From Celeribacter baekdonensis (GTDB taxonomy: Bacteria; Pseudomonadota; Alphaproteobacteria; Rhodobacterales; Rhodobacteraceae), in NCBI RefSeq assembly GCF_003047105.1, contig NZ_CP028475.1, positions 1,240,001 to 1,304,000 of the forward strand: a stretch of DNA of 64,000 bases, written 5' to 3'. This document shows positions 36,299 to 44,789 of this stretch, in pieces. The position numbers and the translations under genes were made by a program. The notes below the pieces were generated by a model that saw only the letters and a program-made list of their open reading frames with translations, was not told the origin of the DNA and made no database searches. How positions within the stretch are numbered: the first letter of the stretch is position 1; the number at the start of each line of letters is the position of its first letter.

Positions 36299-37723
36299 TT
36301 ACTCGCCTCCAATATCGCGATAATCCTGAAGTGGAACGGGCTTCACCGGCAAATGGGCATTGAAATACCCCGAAGCCTCGATCGACGCCTTTCGCACCTC
36401 GGCAACACGCGCAGCAACCGTTGCCTCGCAATAGCGCCCCTGACAGGGCCCCATGCCGCTGCGGCATTCCAGTTTCACGGCGCTTGCCGATTGAATGAAA
36501 GGGTTGTTTTGCAGTGTTTTTTCGATTTTCCCGTTGCGGATGGTCTCGCACCGGCAGATCACAGTCTCCTCCTGTCGAGACAATTCGGCCAACGCAGCGC
36601 GGCGCGGCGCGAACATCGCTTGCATCACGCCCGCGAAGCGCGCGGAGCCGGTGAGACGTCGTCTGGCCTGTGCAAGCGCAACAGGGGGGATGGTCGCACC
36701 AAGCGACGCCGCAATCGCCAGCCCCGCCATATGGCCCTCAGCCCAGGCCCGCTCGGCTCCGGCCACGCCTGTCGGCTCCCCCGCTACGAAGACGTCAGGC
36801 GCGGAACTTTGGAAGCCCGTATCATGCGAAACAGTCCAGCCGCCCCCCACCGAATTCCAGATGAGATCACAGCCAACTTGTCGGGCAAGTTCTGTTGAAG
36901 GCGTGAAACCATAGCCGAGGACCAAGACATCGGCCTCGACCGTGTGATTTATACCCGTTTTCTTCCAATCTCTATCGACCTGAGAAAGGCGCACGTCCAA
37001 CATGTTGTCCTTGCTCACCGCTTCGCTCACCACCGTGCGGCGCGAGATGGGAACGCGATGACGCGCGATTTTCGCGAGAGCTCGCAATCCCTCGGAGAAG
37101 ATGGAGACATGGCCCGGAATCGCCGGCAGACTCCGAACCATCTCGACCAACCCGGGCATGTCGCGCGCCAATGCGATTTCCACGATCTCTGCCCCCGCAT
37201 CAAGGAGCTGCCCGGCGAGAATGAGCTGGATCGGATGGGACCCGACGAGAACGATCCGCTTTCCCGCCAAAACCTTCTGGCTTTTCAACAGCGACTGTAC
37301 CGCGCCTGCGGTCATCACACCGGGCAGTGTCCAGCCGGGAAACGCGACCGGCATGTCATAGGCCCCTGTGGCCAACAACAGACGCCGCGATGTGATCCTT
37401 TGCCCGCCGACAGGGGTACTGACGGCAACATCAAAAACTGCATGCTCCGATCTGTCTCGGTCGCGCAACACACCAAAGACGGTCGATCTGAAATGGGTCT
37501 TGATCCCCGGATGATCTTCGAAACGCTCAATCAGATCACGCGCCCAAGTGTACGGACGGTAGGTGCCGTGCCGCTCCCCCCACGCCTCAGGAGGGCGGCG
37601 GAATATCTGACCTCCGGCACGCGCTTGTTCATCCACCACCACGACAGAAAATCCGGCCTCCGCCACCGCGAGAGCCGCAGCCATGCCGGCTGGACCTGCG
37701 CCCACTATCGCCAAGTCGTGCAT
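36299..37723 (-). CDS. FAD/NAD(P)-binding oxidoreductase (HcnB/opine-oxidase alpha type)
   Basis: 474 residues from ATG 37723, which overlaps the upstream ferredoxin-like gene's stop by one base. The FAD fold is LAIVGAGPAGMAAALAVAEAG, with a second nucleotide fold near GKRIVLVGSHPIQLI. The C-terminal region has a cysteine cluster (VICRCETI, LECRSGMGPCQGRYC) like the BFD-type [2Fe-2S] of HcnB, OoxA and NoxA. Such alpha subunits work in three-part amine/opine/glycine dehydrogenases with an HcnA-like ferredoxin and an HcnC-like DAO subunit. Here the third subunit gene is only a fragment, so the complex is probably non-functional. Confidence 0.85.
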   Translation of the reverse strand: MHDLAIVGAGPAGMAAALAVAEAGFSVVVVDEQARAGGQIFRRPPEAWGERHGTYRPYTWARDLIERFEDHPGIKTHFRSTVFGVLRDRDRSEHAVFDVAVSTPVGGQRITSRRLLLATGAYDMPVAFPGWTLPGVMTAGAVQSLLKSQKVLAGKRIVLVGSHPIQLILAGQLLDAGAEIVEIALARDMPGLVEMVRSLPAIPGHVSIFSEGLRALAKIARHRVPISRRTVVSEAVSKDNMLDVRLSQVDRDWKKTGINHTVEADVLVLGYGFTPSTELARQVGCDLIWNSVGGGWTVSHDTGFQSSAPDVFVAGEPTGVAGAERAWAEGHMAGLAIAASLGATIPPVALAQARRRLTGSARFAGVMQAMFAPRRAALAELSRQEETVICRCETIRNGKIEKTLQNNPFIQSASAVKLECRSGMGPCQGRYCEATVAARVAEVRKASIEASGYFNAHLPVKPVPLQDYRDIGGE

Positions 37724-38007
37724 CACTTGCCCTCCTGCCGGTTTACCTGCATTCCCTCGCGCACATCGGTTAGGCAAGCGCGCACGAGGAACCGACCATC
37801 GACGCAAACGGCACAGTCGAAACAGGTGCCCATGTTGCAAAACGGCAGTCGCGGCTCGCCCGTCCTCGTCAGAGAGAACGCGGCAACACCGGCGGCCAAC
37901 AGGGCCGTTGCCAGCGTCTCGCCCTCAAAGGCCGTCACGGTTTCACCTTCGAATGTAAACTTTAGTTCACGCCCGCGCTTTGTCTCAAGTCGCTGTGCTT
38001 TGGACAT
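37723..38007 (-). CDS. (2Fe-2S) ferredoxin-like subunit (HcnA/opine-oxidase gamma type)
   Basis: 94 residues. The plant-type ferredoxin cluster motif is present: Cys57, Cys62, Cys65 and Cys78 (FCNMGTCFDCAVC, then ACLTDV). It is the short electron-transfer subunit of hydrogen-cyanide-synthase/opine-dehydrogenase-like complexes. It is encoded directly upstream of the FAD subunit gene and directly downstream of the truncated DAO-family subunit gene. Confidence 0.85.
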   Translation of the reverse strand: MSKAQRLETKRGRELKFTFEGETVTAFEGETLATALLAAGVAAFSLTRTGEPRLPFCNMGTCFDCAVCVDGRFLVRACLTDVREGMQVNRQEGK

Positions 38008-38010
38008 ACC

Positions 38011-38210
38011 TTACTTCCTCCCGTAGCGCGCCGGATCGAAGGCCTTCAAATCGGTGTCAGGTTGCTGGCCCGAGATCAGAGCGGCAAGCACTTGCGCAAA
38101 GCTCGGCCCCAAGGTGAACGCCGAACCACCCGTTGCCACGAAGGCACCAGGCTGGCCTGGCACCGGCCCGACAAGCGGTAGTTGGTCCGGCGTCACCGTC
38201 GTGGTGCCGA
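38011..38210 (-). pseudogene. 3' fragment of an HcnC-like FAD amino-acid oxidase gene
   Basis: About 66 codons remain, reading VGTTTVTPDQLPLVGPVPGQPG, then AFVATGGSAFTLGPSFAQVL to PARYGRK: the C-terminal FAD-contact end of DAO-family subunits (HcnC, opine oxidase beta). The N-terminal ~300 residues are lost, replaced at about 38211 by an IS3-family transposase fragment in the same direction. Confidence 0.8.
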
Positions 38211-38389
38211 CGGTTGAAGTCATCCAGCACGTTCATCGTCCTGATCAACCGACCATCCGCCAACTGATCAGCCATGAAGTCCATCGACCAAGTCTCATTT
38301 GGTCTTTCAGGCACAGCCTGTGGCTCCGGCTTGTCTCGCTTCAAGCGTTTCTTAGGTTTGATCCGCAGGTTCAGCTCTAACTCGCAGTA
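38211..38389 (-). pseudogene. IS3-family transposase (orfB) fragment
   Basis: About 60 codons: ELELNLRIKPKKRLKRDKPEP, then NETWSMDFMADQLADGR and NVLDDFNR. This is the start of the integrase core of IS3-family OrfB, including the first catalytic Asp of the DDE triad (in SMDFM). Both sides are abrupt junctions: the HcnC fragment on the left and tniQ on the right. No terminal repeats were seen. Confidence 0.82.
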
Positions 38390-39240
38390 GATCCGCTACC
38401 CGCATCTTTGAAAAGATTGATCACCTGTTGCGGCCTCAAACCATACTCATGCGCTGCGCTCAAAGCGGAATGGAACCTTCGCGTTTCAAGTGGTTGCCCC
38501 AAAACATCAGTCCCAGCTGCGAGGGGCCAGCTTTCGAGAATATGTTCGCGCAGAAGGGCTTTCATCGGCTCGAATTCGGGCGCGGCACCCGCCCCACGCT
38601 TCAACCAATCATGGACCGGGCCGTAGCGCCCTTGTGACCTCAGTTGTGGCTCACCAGGACATGACGCTCATAAAACGCGTCATTTTGGCTTCCTTGATCA
38701 AGCTCACCATCCTGTATGTCCGGCCCCCACGCGTCCCAAGCCTGGTTGAATTCATGTGCCGGACCCGGCTCTGGCGGTAGACCCAAAAAGAGAGAATGCG
38801 TCGGGCACACCCTAAAGTTACCAATCGACCATGCCAGTCGCGCATATGCATTCAGCGCGGTTTTCTCTGTGAGATCAGCACCAATGTCCTCGCGAATACA
38901 GGTTGGACAGACGCGAAACTGGCCGCGCAGTCGCCGTTGATGTAGGAAGACTTGACCACCAAGACGCACATCTTGGCCGTTTTTTTTGCTGAAATGTTTG
39001 GTGCATGGCTCGATCGAAATCGACACCAAACGTCTCAAATTTCCTTTTTTATATCATCAACGGCACTGTTTAGAACGCTTCTGCGAGGCAAAGAGAGATC
39101 GAGCAAGAGATCAAACACGCTGCTCACGCCCATACTCACGCCAATCCGCGAGCGCGTCTACTCAAGACGCTGATAAACAATTCATCATCATGAAATTTGG
39201 CGGCTTCAGACAGCAGACACGGTTCCCAGGACAGTTTTAA
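38390..39240 (-). pseudogene. tniQ: Degenerate tniQ (transposon target-selection protein)
   Basis: The pieces read, in order, as a weak N-terminal part (AAKFHDDELFIS), the zinc-binding block FRVCPTCIREDIGAD with ARLAWSIGNFRVCPTHSLFL, a stop near 38640, then in another frame YGPVHDWLKRGAGAAPEFEPMK and HSALSAAHEYGLRPQQVINLFKD. The C-x2-C and C-x2-H zinc motifs and later block match TniQ/TnsD family proteins. At least one frameshift and one deletion make it non-functional. It lies outside the mapped end (39676) of the intact transposon, so may derive from a different element. Confidence 0.72.
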
Positions 39241-39433
39241 CCCAGCATCCACGATTGCGCACACAAGTCCAGCTTGCGAAAGCAAAGGCAGCGCCGGTCA
39301 AAAAAAGGGGGACCAATTGGCCCCCCTTAGGTTCGCTGATCAGGCTCATATTTGATACCGCCCGGTAAGTTATTTTGCCTGCGGCCTGATCCGCGTCGGG
39401 GGCGAACGCATCCGCCCCAGAACTGTATTCTCT
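39241..39433. other. Intergenic stretch with one terminator
   Basis: 193 bases between the tniQ remnant and the truncated host gene. Apart from the hairpin at 39297-39328 I see nothing in it. Confidence 0.6.
39297..39328 (-). terminator. Terminator of the truncated host gene
   Basis: On the minus strand AAGGGGG/CCCCCTT arms flank a short CCAATTGG centre and are followed by seven Ts (the A tract at 39301 on the plus strand). It lies about 105 bases beyond the stop of the gene fragment at 39434. Confidence 0.8.
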
Positions 39434-39676
39434 TTAGTGCAACACACGCCCCGCAGAGCTGTTGACCAACAAAATCGCACGACAGCCTTTGGTGCCTTCT
39501 GTCTGATAATCCTGCACCGAATAGGTCACCGGAAAATTGGCGACACAGACGGATTGGCTCCCGACATAGGCCTCCGCCAAAGGTCCTGCGGCCTCCGGCG
39601 CAAAATCGACCTCAATCGTATTGCCGCGCATTGTCAAACGCTCTGCCGTGAGCGCCTGACCCGCGATGGTGAAGAT
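39434..39676 (-). pseudogene. C-terminal fragment of a host gene cut by the transposon end
   Basis: About 80 codons are open from the transposon boundary: YIFTIAGQALTAERLTMRGN to RAILLVNSSAGRVLH. Codon use and the downstream terminator indicate a genuine host gene whose 5' part was separated when the element inserted at 39676. Two cysteines (QSVCVANFPV, TKGCRAIL) may pair. The family is not recognised. No matching N-terminal part was found to the right. Confidence 0.65.
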
Positions 39677-39810
39677 GTAGAAATTCGAAATTTCTTACGA
39701 GAAATCAGCCAAAATCAAACAAATACGAATGATTTCAATATCTTAATTTCAAAATTTTGAAACCACTCCCTAAAATTTCGAAATTACACAGTTTTCGACA
39801 CCACCAATAA
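39676..39810. mobile_element. Left end of the Tn7-like transposon
   Basis: The end begins TGTAG at 39676, in keeping with the TGT...ACA ends of Tn7/Tn5053-type elements. The ~135 A+T-rich bases contain several related words (AATTCGAAATTTC, CGAATGATTTC, AATTTCGAAATTACA) that may be transposase-binding repeats. The boundary is supported by loss of similarity to the decayed copy (35903) exactly here. A 5-base target duplication (left flank GAAGA) could not be confirmed because the right end was not found. Confidence 0.7.
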
Positions 39811-39814
39811 GAAA

Positions 39815-39840
39815 AACCCGCGATGAATACATCGCGGGTT
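39815..39840 (-). terminator. Terminator of the tns/tni operon
   Basis: AACCCGCGATG (39815-39825) and CATCGCGGGTT (39830-39840) form an 11-bp stem with a 4-base loop; on the minus strand TTTTTC follows. It ends transcription of the operon 30 bases after the tniB stop. Confidence 0.88.
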
Positions 39841-39869
39841 CCATTGTTGTCGGTCTCGGGAAAGCCGAT

Positions 39870-40832
39870 CTATGACGGAAAAAGTATATGCGCCTTGATC
39901 CGGTAAGGGTTCTCTACAAGAAACACATTCGCGCCATCTGCTGCGCCGGTCCACCTACGAAAGGTATCCGCGAGATCGGCATTGGAAAGCTCACCTTTAC
40001 CGGACGCTTTTGCATAAGCCAGCGACTGGATCACCAATTCGATGAGCCGCCCCCAGCGTCTCGCTGTTGCATGGATCATCCGGTTATAGACCTCTTCGTT
40101 CCGAAGAGTGGATACGTCGATTTCTGCCACCTCGGCGAATGCACAGAGGATCGCATCAACCTCCTCCAAGCTCTCAGAATTGTAGGCGATATCTTCGTAA
40201 GAAATTGGCTCTAGCAATGCCACCAATTCATCAGAACCATTGAGAAACTCAAGAAGCGTCGGAACGCCAGAAAGGATCAGAAGCACCGGCCAATCCGGGC
40301 GTTTCATCAAGTCTTTGAGACCTGCCAAAATCGTTTTGATCTGTTCCGACTTCTTTTCGTAAAACAGATGCTGAGCCTCGTCGATATGAACCACAAAGAC
40401 GCCCTTGCGCATCAACTGGCTCTCAGTACGCCGCCAGATCAAATCAGCGCTGCGATGGTCAAGATCGGAAAAGTACCCTGTTGCCTTCAAGAGAGCAGAC
40501 CCAAGATGTTTCCACGACGTCGTGGCCCGAAGCGACACACGGACACTCTTGCGCTCAAAGCCACCGCCCAATTCTGACGGATCATCCGAGAACGACTTAA
40601 GAAGTTCCTTGAGGTCATGTGTTTTGCCGGACCGCGTGCCGGCAGTCAGGACCAATCCACGCCCCTCGAAATGGACTTCAGCCATCCGAGAAGACACGAA
40701 TTGCGCAAGAACACTGTTGAACCCAGTTTCCAGCCCAGCATAGCGCGGCAACACATAGTTGTGCTTCTTGAACTGAGTCAGGTAGGTGGTGAACGCTTCA
40801 GCATGGGTTTTCGGGTCGACGAGAGCGTTCAT
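39870..40832 (-). CDS. tniB: TniB/TnsC-like AAA+ transposition ATPase
   Basis: 320 residues. Walker A is LTAGTRSGKTHDLKELL and Walker B VFVVHIDEAQHLFYEKK, followed by a sensor-type LILSGVPTLLEFL and the arginine-rich ARRWGRLIELV. TnsC/TniB proteins assemble on target DNA with ATP and recruit the transposase. The start overlaps the tniA stop (ATGA). The usual next gene, tniQ, is not there; the transposon end follows within 200 bases of the stop. Confidence 0.88.
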   Translation of the reverse strand: MNALVDPKTHAEAFTTYLTQFKKHNYVLPRYAGLETGFNSVLAQFVSSRMAEVHFEGRGLVLTAGTRSGKTHDLKELLKSFSDDPSELGGGFERKSVRVSLRATTSWKHLGSALLKATGYFSDLDHRSADLIWRRTESQLMRKGVFVVHIDEAQHLFYEKKSEQIKTILAGLKDLMKRPDWPVLLILSGVPTLLEFLNGSDELVALLEPISYEDIAYNSESLEEVDAILCAFAEVAEIDVSTLRNEEVYNRMIHATARRWGRLIELVIQSLAYAKASGKGELSNADLADTFRRWTGAADGANVFLVENPYRIKAHILFPS

Positions 40833-43045
40833 TTCAGCCCCCCCTTCCCCTTGGCTACGCCGGTAAACGTCTTCGGTGCCTTCGATTTTTCGGGTGTCTT
40901 GGGCAGCGTCTCTTCGATGATTTCGGCATCTTCAATATCAGCGCCGGGGACGAAGATGCCCTCACCGTCATCGCCCCCCAGATAGACATCCATCGGTGCG
41001 GCCGCTTTGCTCCCTTCATCCGGCTCAAGGATCGTCAGATCGCCGCCGGCCAATTCATCACAAAGCGACTGTGCCTCATCCAAGGTGATGACCTTGTGTT
41101 CTTTCCCGTAGAAATCGAGGAGTTTTTCCATCTCGGCATCAATGCGCTTGTAGAAACGGTACAGAGCCATAGCCGAGATTTCTTTGCTGACCGCATCAGA
41201 CGCGCGCCATTCCTCGAGAAAATGCACCCATTCCTGCAAAGTGAAGTCGCGGAATTGGGACAGCGACGCCCGTAAATGAAAAATCTCGCCCTTGTCCGTC
41301 TTAACAGTGACTTCTTCGATTGAGTGCGGATCCACGTAAACAGTAACCTCGGCACCAATATTATCCAAAGCCCATTTCCGGAAATTTACGTCACCTTGAA
41401 AAGGCATTCGAAACGCCTCGACACCCATCTTGGTCACAGAACGGCACACTTTCAGACCAAGAGCTCGCCGGATCTTACGGCGCGACAGCTGCGGCAATTT
41501 CCCATACATTTCGACAGTCTGATCAAAGAGCTGTTTTTGCTGGATGCCCCAGCCGCCTTTGCGCTGTGTCTTTTTGAACGGAAGGCAATCTGTAAAATAC
41601 CACCAAATGTATTTCTCAAGCTGTGCGATCGTAAGAGCGGTCATTTCCTTCCCATCATAATCCGTCTCAGACCCCGGACCATTCCCACTATGACCGTGAA
41701 GGGCCCGAACGATATCGCTACCAAGAGTCGCGAAGAAACGTTCGATGAAAGCTTTGTCCGTCGGGGACTTCGTACGGCCAAACCTGAACATTGCTCCGAG
41801 AGAGAGAATTGCCGTCGGGACGTGCCGGTTCCAAAGTCCGGAGCCGGTATCCATCACAATCTGAAACGGCCGAATTGCAGGCGGTGGAGCATGCTGGCAC
41901 CCCGCCTCGCGTGCCAGTTTCGTCTTGTCCGAAACAAGGCGACGGATCAACTCCAGCGTATCGTTTGCAGACTGGGAGCGCGCAATATTAAACGCGAGCG
42001 GCCTGCCCGTCGCAACGTCGTAAGCGACAAGGATCCACACTTTGCCGACAGACTCATTTTCAGCTTCTTTGCGAAGCTGTTTCATCGTGCGTTCGCCCAC
42101 GACATGATGAAGCCCGGTTTTCTCTAGGAACACCCATAGCGGAAGCTCGCATTCATCGATCTGGATAACTTCGCCCACCATGCGCGCAATTGTTTCCCCG
42201 ATGCCCGAGCGCATGTTCCGGATCATCTCTGCACGCCCCTTTCGCGTCGCCATGACCGCAGTCTTCGGCATCGCCTTGACGATCTTACGGTATTTTGTCT
42301 CCGAAACCTTGATATCTTCATGACCAGGATCGGTTTTTGCCCGTCGCGCGTTTTCCTCCAGAAGCTGACCTTCGAGCAAAGTATAGCCGTGCTTCACCGT
42401 TTTCTCGCGACCGTCGCAATAATCCGTGGCGCTCTCGTCGATGAGCTTATTGACCCACTCGGGAAACTCTTTCTCGGGGCGCCCTGCGCGACCGTGTTTG
42501 GTCGCAAAGTCACTCGGGTTGAAAAACTCGGACTGATGGTCCTTGAACTGACGGGCAAGCTTCTTTCCCGCCGGCAAATCAAACGAAATCGTCGACTTGG
42601 ACTTGCGCTGCGCCTGCCCAATCAGCTGACGAAAGCGTTTTTTTACTTTCCCTTCAATGACCTCATGATGATCGTTGATCCAAGCCTCCGTAACTTTCTT
42701 GAGCCCATTGTTCTGATACTCTTCGAGAACCAACGTGGCGCAAAGTTCAAAGAGGACTTTGAGCTGCTCCTCATCCTCCAGATCGATGTAATCAGGCCCG
42801 GTTTTCGGCAAAGCGGTAGATCCGTAGAGCGTCTTCAACGGCGGCAAATCGATTTCGAAATCGACAGCGTTCATCTTCGACGTCAAATCCTCAAGCGACA
42901 TGAAGAAATCGAGATGGTCGTTTGCATCGGCCGTTGTCGGCCGCATGACCGCCATATCATCAAGGATTGCAATGATGCGCGAGCTTTTGCTACCTTCAGT
43001 GACAACGGTCCCCACAGGGAACTTGGGTGTGGTATATTTCGTCAT
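40829..43045 (-). CDS. tniA: TniA/TnsB-like DDE transposase
   Basis: 738 residues. After an N-terminal DNA-binding part, the integrase core shows the catalytic triad: Asp in IQIDECELPLW, Asp in IVMDTGSGLWN and Glu in SPTDKAFIERFF. The segment IWWYFTDCLPFKK and a C-terminal beta-barrel/tail region follow (about residues 480-738), the tail presumably contacting TniB. It belongs to the Mu/TniA/TnsB group. Its start overlaps the stop of the TnsA-like gene (TAATG). Confidence 0.9.
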   Translation of the reverse strand: MTKYTTPKFPVGTVVTEGSKSSRIIAILDDMAVMRPTTADANDHLDFFMSLEDLTSKMNAVDFEIDLPPLKTLYGSTALPKTGPDYIDLEDEEQLKVLFELCATLVLEEYQNNGLKKVTEAWINDHHEVIEGKVKKRFRQLIGQAQRKSKSTISFDLPAGKKLARQFKDHQSEFFNPSDFATKHGRAGRPEKEFPEWVNKLIDESATDYCDGREKTVKHGYTLLEGQLLEENARRAKTDPGHEDIKVSETKYRKIVKAMPKTAVMATRKGRAEMIRNMRSGIGETIARMVGEVIQIDECELPLWVFLEKTGLHHVVGERTMKQLRKEAENESVGKVWILVAYDVATGRPLAFNIARSQSANDTLELIRRLVSDKTKLAREAGCQHAPPPAIRPFQIVMDTGSGLWNRHVPTAILSLGAMFRFGRTKSPTDKAFIERFFATLGSDIVRALHGHSGNGPGSETDYDGKEMTALTIAQLEKYIWWYFTDCLPFKKTQRKGGWGIQQKQLFDQTVEMYGKLPQLSRRKIRRALGLKVCRSVTKMGVEAFRMPFQGDVNFRKWALDNIGAEVTVYVDPHSIEEVTVKTDKGEIFHLRASLSQFRDFTLQEWVHFLEEWRASDAVSKEISAMALYRFYKRIDAEMEKLLDFYGKEHKVITLDEAQSLCDELAGGDLTILEPDEGSKAAAPMDVYLGGDDGEGIFVPGADIEDAEIIEETLPKTPEKSKAPKTFTGVAKGKGGLK

Positions 43046-43821
43046 TATTCAGGTCTCCAAATGAGTGAAGGATAATCAATCACGGCATCGCGCTCGGTCC
43101 CAACCATTCCCGCACCGATCATGCGCAGAATGGCTTGCCAGGCGTCACTTTTGGCGAGGCCGGATTTTTCGATGAGAGCGGAAATACGCAGAGGCGATGC
43201 CTCCGTGTTGATAAGTTCACAGATGCGCCGGTCAGCCTCTGCATTCGGCATCTCGTGGCACATGAGGATGCGACGATTGTTGTCCCGGTAGTTTCGGGAA
43301 AAAGACACATCCGAGATTACGACAACACGATGGCAGAGATTTGCCGGCGTATTCGCCACGATCTCAGAGATCGTCGCTACACTCGAGCTCGAGCGCAAAG
43401 ATCTTTGCGCTTTGACGTAGGCCAGATAGACCTTGCCATCCTCGAGCGTGATCCGGACGTCAAAGCTATGCGAACGCCGAGACTTTTTCTCCGTCTTCGA
43501 TGGCAACGGAATAGTCAGAGGCTGACACTCGACGCCGACGACATTCGGCTGCAACAATGCGTCGATCTTGAATGCCTCTTCGATCTCCGAGTCATTCAGG
43601 GCCAAAGACGGTTCCATGTCGTTCATGCGTGTGCGAATGATCATGCCCGATTTATAAGAACGATTGCTGCGGGACAGGGGATTGCGGCGCGTCCCCCACC
43701 CGATCACCCCATCGATTTCACCGATTGCAATCTGAGGCTTGCGTTTTGCCGCTTCCTTCCGCACTTTTGTTTTTTTGGTGGTCTTACGCGCAATGTCGCG
43801 GACTTCATCGAGAACACTCAT
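43045..43821 (-). CDS. TnsA-like endonuclease with C-terminal winged-helix region
   Basis: 258 residues. A basic N-terminal tail precedes a core with NDSEIEEAFKIDALLQPNVVG, then ECQPLTIPLP, HSFDVRITLEDGKVYLAYVKAQ: the E...D...x-V-K spacing of TnsA-type nuclease folds, with a conserved Glu, the Asp of SFDVRI and the Lys of YVKAQ. The last ~70 residues (ASPLRISALIEKSGLAKSDAWQAILRM) look like a winged helix. In Tn7, TnsA cuts the 5' ends so that transposition is cut-and-paste. Identification rests on motif spacing and operon position. Confidence 0.7.
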   Translation of the reverse strand: MSVLDEVRDIARKTTKKTKVRKEAAKRKPQIAIGEIDGVIGWGTRRNPLSRSNRSYKSGMIIRTRMNDMEPSLALNDSEIEEAFKIDALLQPNVVGVECQPLTIPLPSKTEKKSRRSHSFDVRITLEDGKVYLAYVKAQRSLRSSSSVATISEIVANTPANLCHRVVVISDVSFSRNYRDNNRRILMCHEMPNAEADRRICELINTEASPLRISALIEKSGLAKSDAWQAILRMIGAGMVGTERDAVIDYPSLIWRPE

Positions 43822-43973
43822 TTCTGGCGCTCCATCGCGTCTTCAAGGGATTTGGCCATCATGTTGAAAAACTGCTCGATGGCAGCACTGTCCCCCTGCA
43901 GTTTCTGCAATTTTGGAATTGTCGTCGCAGCGAAATACGTCTCAAAAGCATCGGAAAATTTAGTTTCGGGCAT
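43818..43973 (-). CDS. 51-residue leader-type protein of the tns/tni operon
   Basis: From the ATG at 43973, which has GGAG at the right spacing; an ATG at 44003 lacks a ribosome site. The product is a short helical, amphipathic protein (FETYFAATTIPKLQKLQGDS, FFNMMAKSLEDAMERQK). Its stop overlaps the TnsA-like start (ATGA), so it is coupled to the operon. TTGACA lies at 44011-44016 (minus strand), a possible -35 box. Family not recognised; it may be an accessory or regulatory subunit. Confidence 0.6.
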   Translation of the reverse strand: MPETKFSDAFETYFAATTIPKLQKLQGDSAAIEQFFNMMAKSLEDAMERQK

Positions 43974-44789
43974 AGCTTCTCCGTTTGCACCGATTGGGCG
44001 CATTTTGTGTCAAGATACTGGTGTGGTCTCTTGTGCAGCCGACCAAGCTTTAGGGATTGATTCTCAGCAGAAAAACTTGGCAATGGCCGAAATGTTGGTG
44101 CTAAACCCGTTGAACGACGAAGCCGAAGTGGCTACATTCGTCACGTGAACGGTTGGGTTTAGATCCGACCAGAGGGAGAGATCAGTCGCGCCAACGACAT
44201 CTCTCCTTTCTCCAAGCCTTACTTTCTTTTTCCTTTCTGTTTTTGATGCGTTTTTTGTAACAATTCGACCCGCTCAATGTCCCTCTTCGTCATCGGCACG
44301 GATGCATCGGCAGGCGTGTCAGCCTCCTGCAAAACATCGATGAAATATGATTAAAAAGATGCAGCCATAACTTCTCCGTTCGCGCACTGACCATAGGCAC
44401 GGTGTTAACGTTGATTCTCTTTTGAAACCCGGAACACCCGGGCGATTTCGACCCGTCGCTACTCAATCACGGCGACAGAGTCCATATTTTTTATAAAGCA
44501 ATATCATATGCTTAGAGGAAATCTCTAGTGGTTTCCTTTTTCGCAAGCAAACATGACGTGCTTAAAGAGATCATGCGTCTGCACTTTTCTCAAAGATACT
44601 TTCAATCCAACGCAGCCTGTTACTTTAGCCAGGTGCATTGTTTATTGATGTCACGTTCCATATCCCAAAATCGTTATTTACTCCTTCTTTCGTTTCATTT
44701 CTTGCAATGGATTTATGCGTCAATTTTTGGATTAATACAGTAAATGTCCTCACCCCCAAACAAAGCAGTCTATTTTATTCAGCAAATCT
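43974..44789. other. A+T-rich non-coding stretch right of the transposon genes
   Basis: About 816 bases without a gene I can support. It should hold the operon promoter (TTGACA at 44011-44016, minus strand) and perhaps the transposon right end. Short open frames here (for example 44528-44743 on the plus strand) have no ribosome site or recognisable product. Confidence 0.6.

Larger units (their letters stand above)
39676..43973 (-). mobile_element. Tn7-like transposon core (51-aa gene, tnsA-like, tniA, tniB), right end not found
   Basis: Four genes joined by 1-4 base overlaps run right to left and stop at a terminator just inside the left end. TnsA+TnsB+TnsC-like proteins with a TGT end place it among Tn7-like/Tn5053-like elements. 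It lacks a functional tniQ inside the mapped part and no CRISPR array or cas gene is near. The right end should lie beyond 43973; no inverted copy of the left end was recognised as far as about 46.7 kb. Confidence 0.75.

Noticed and set aside
44528..44743. Small plus-strand open frame
   Set aside because: No ribosome site, odd composition and no recognisable product; lies in A+T-rich, probably non-coding DNA.
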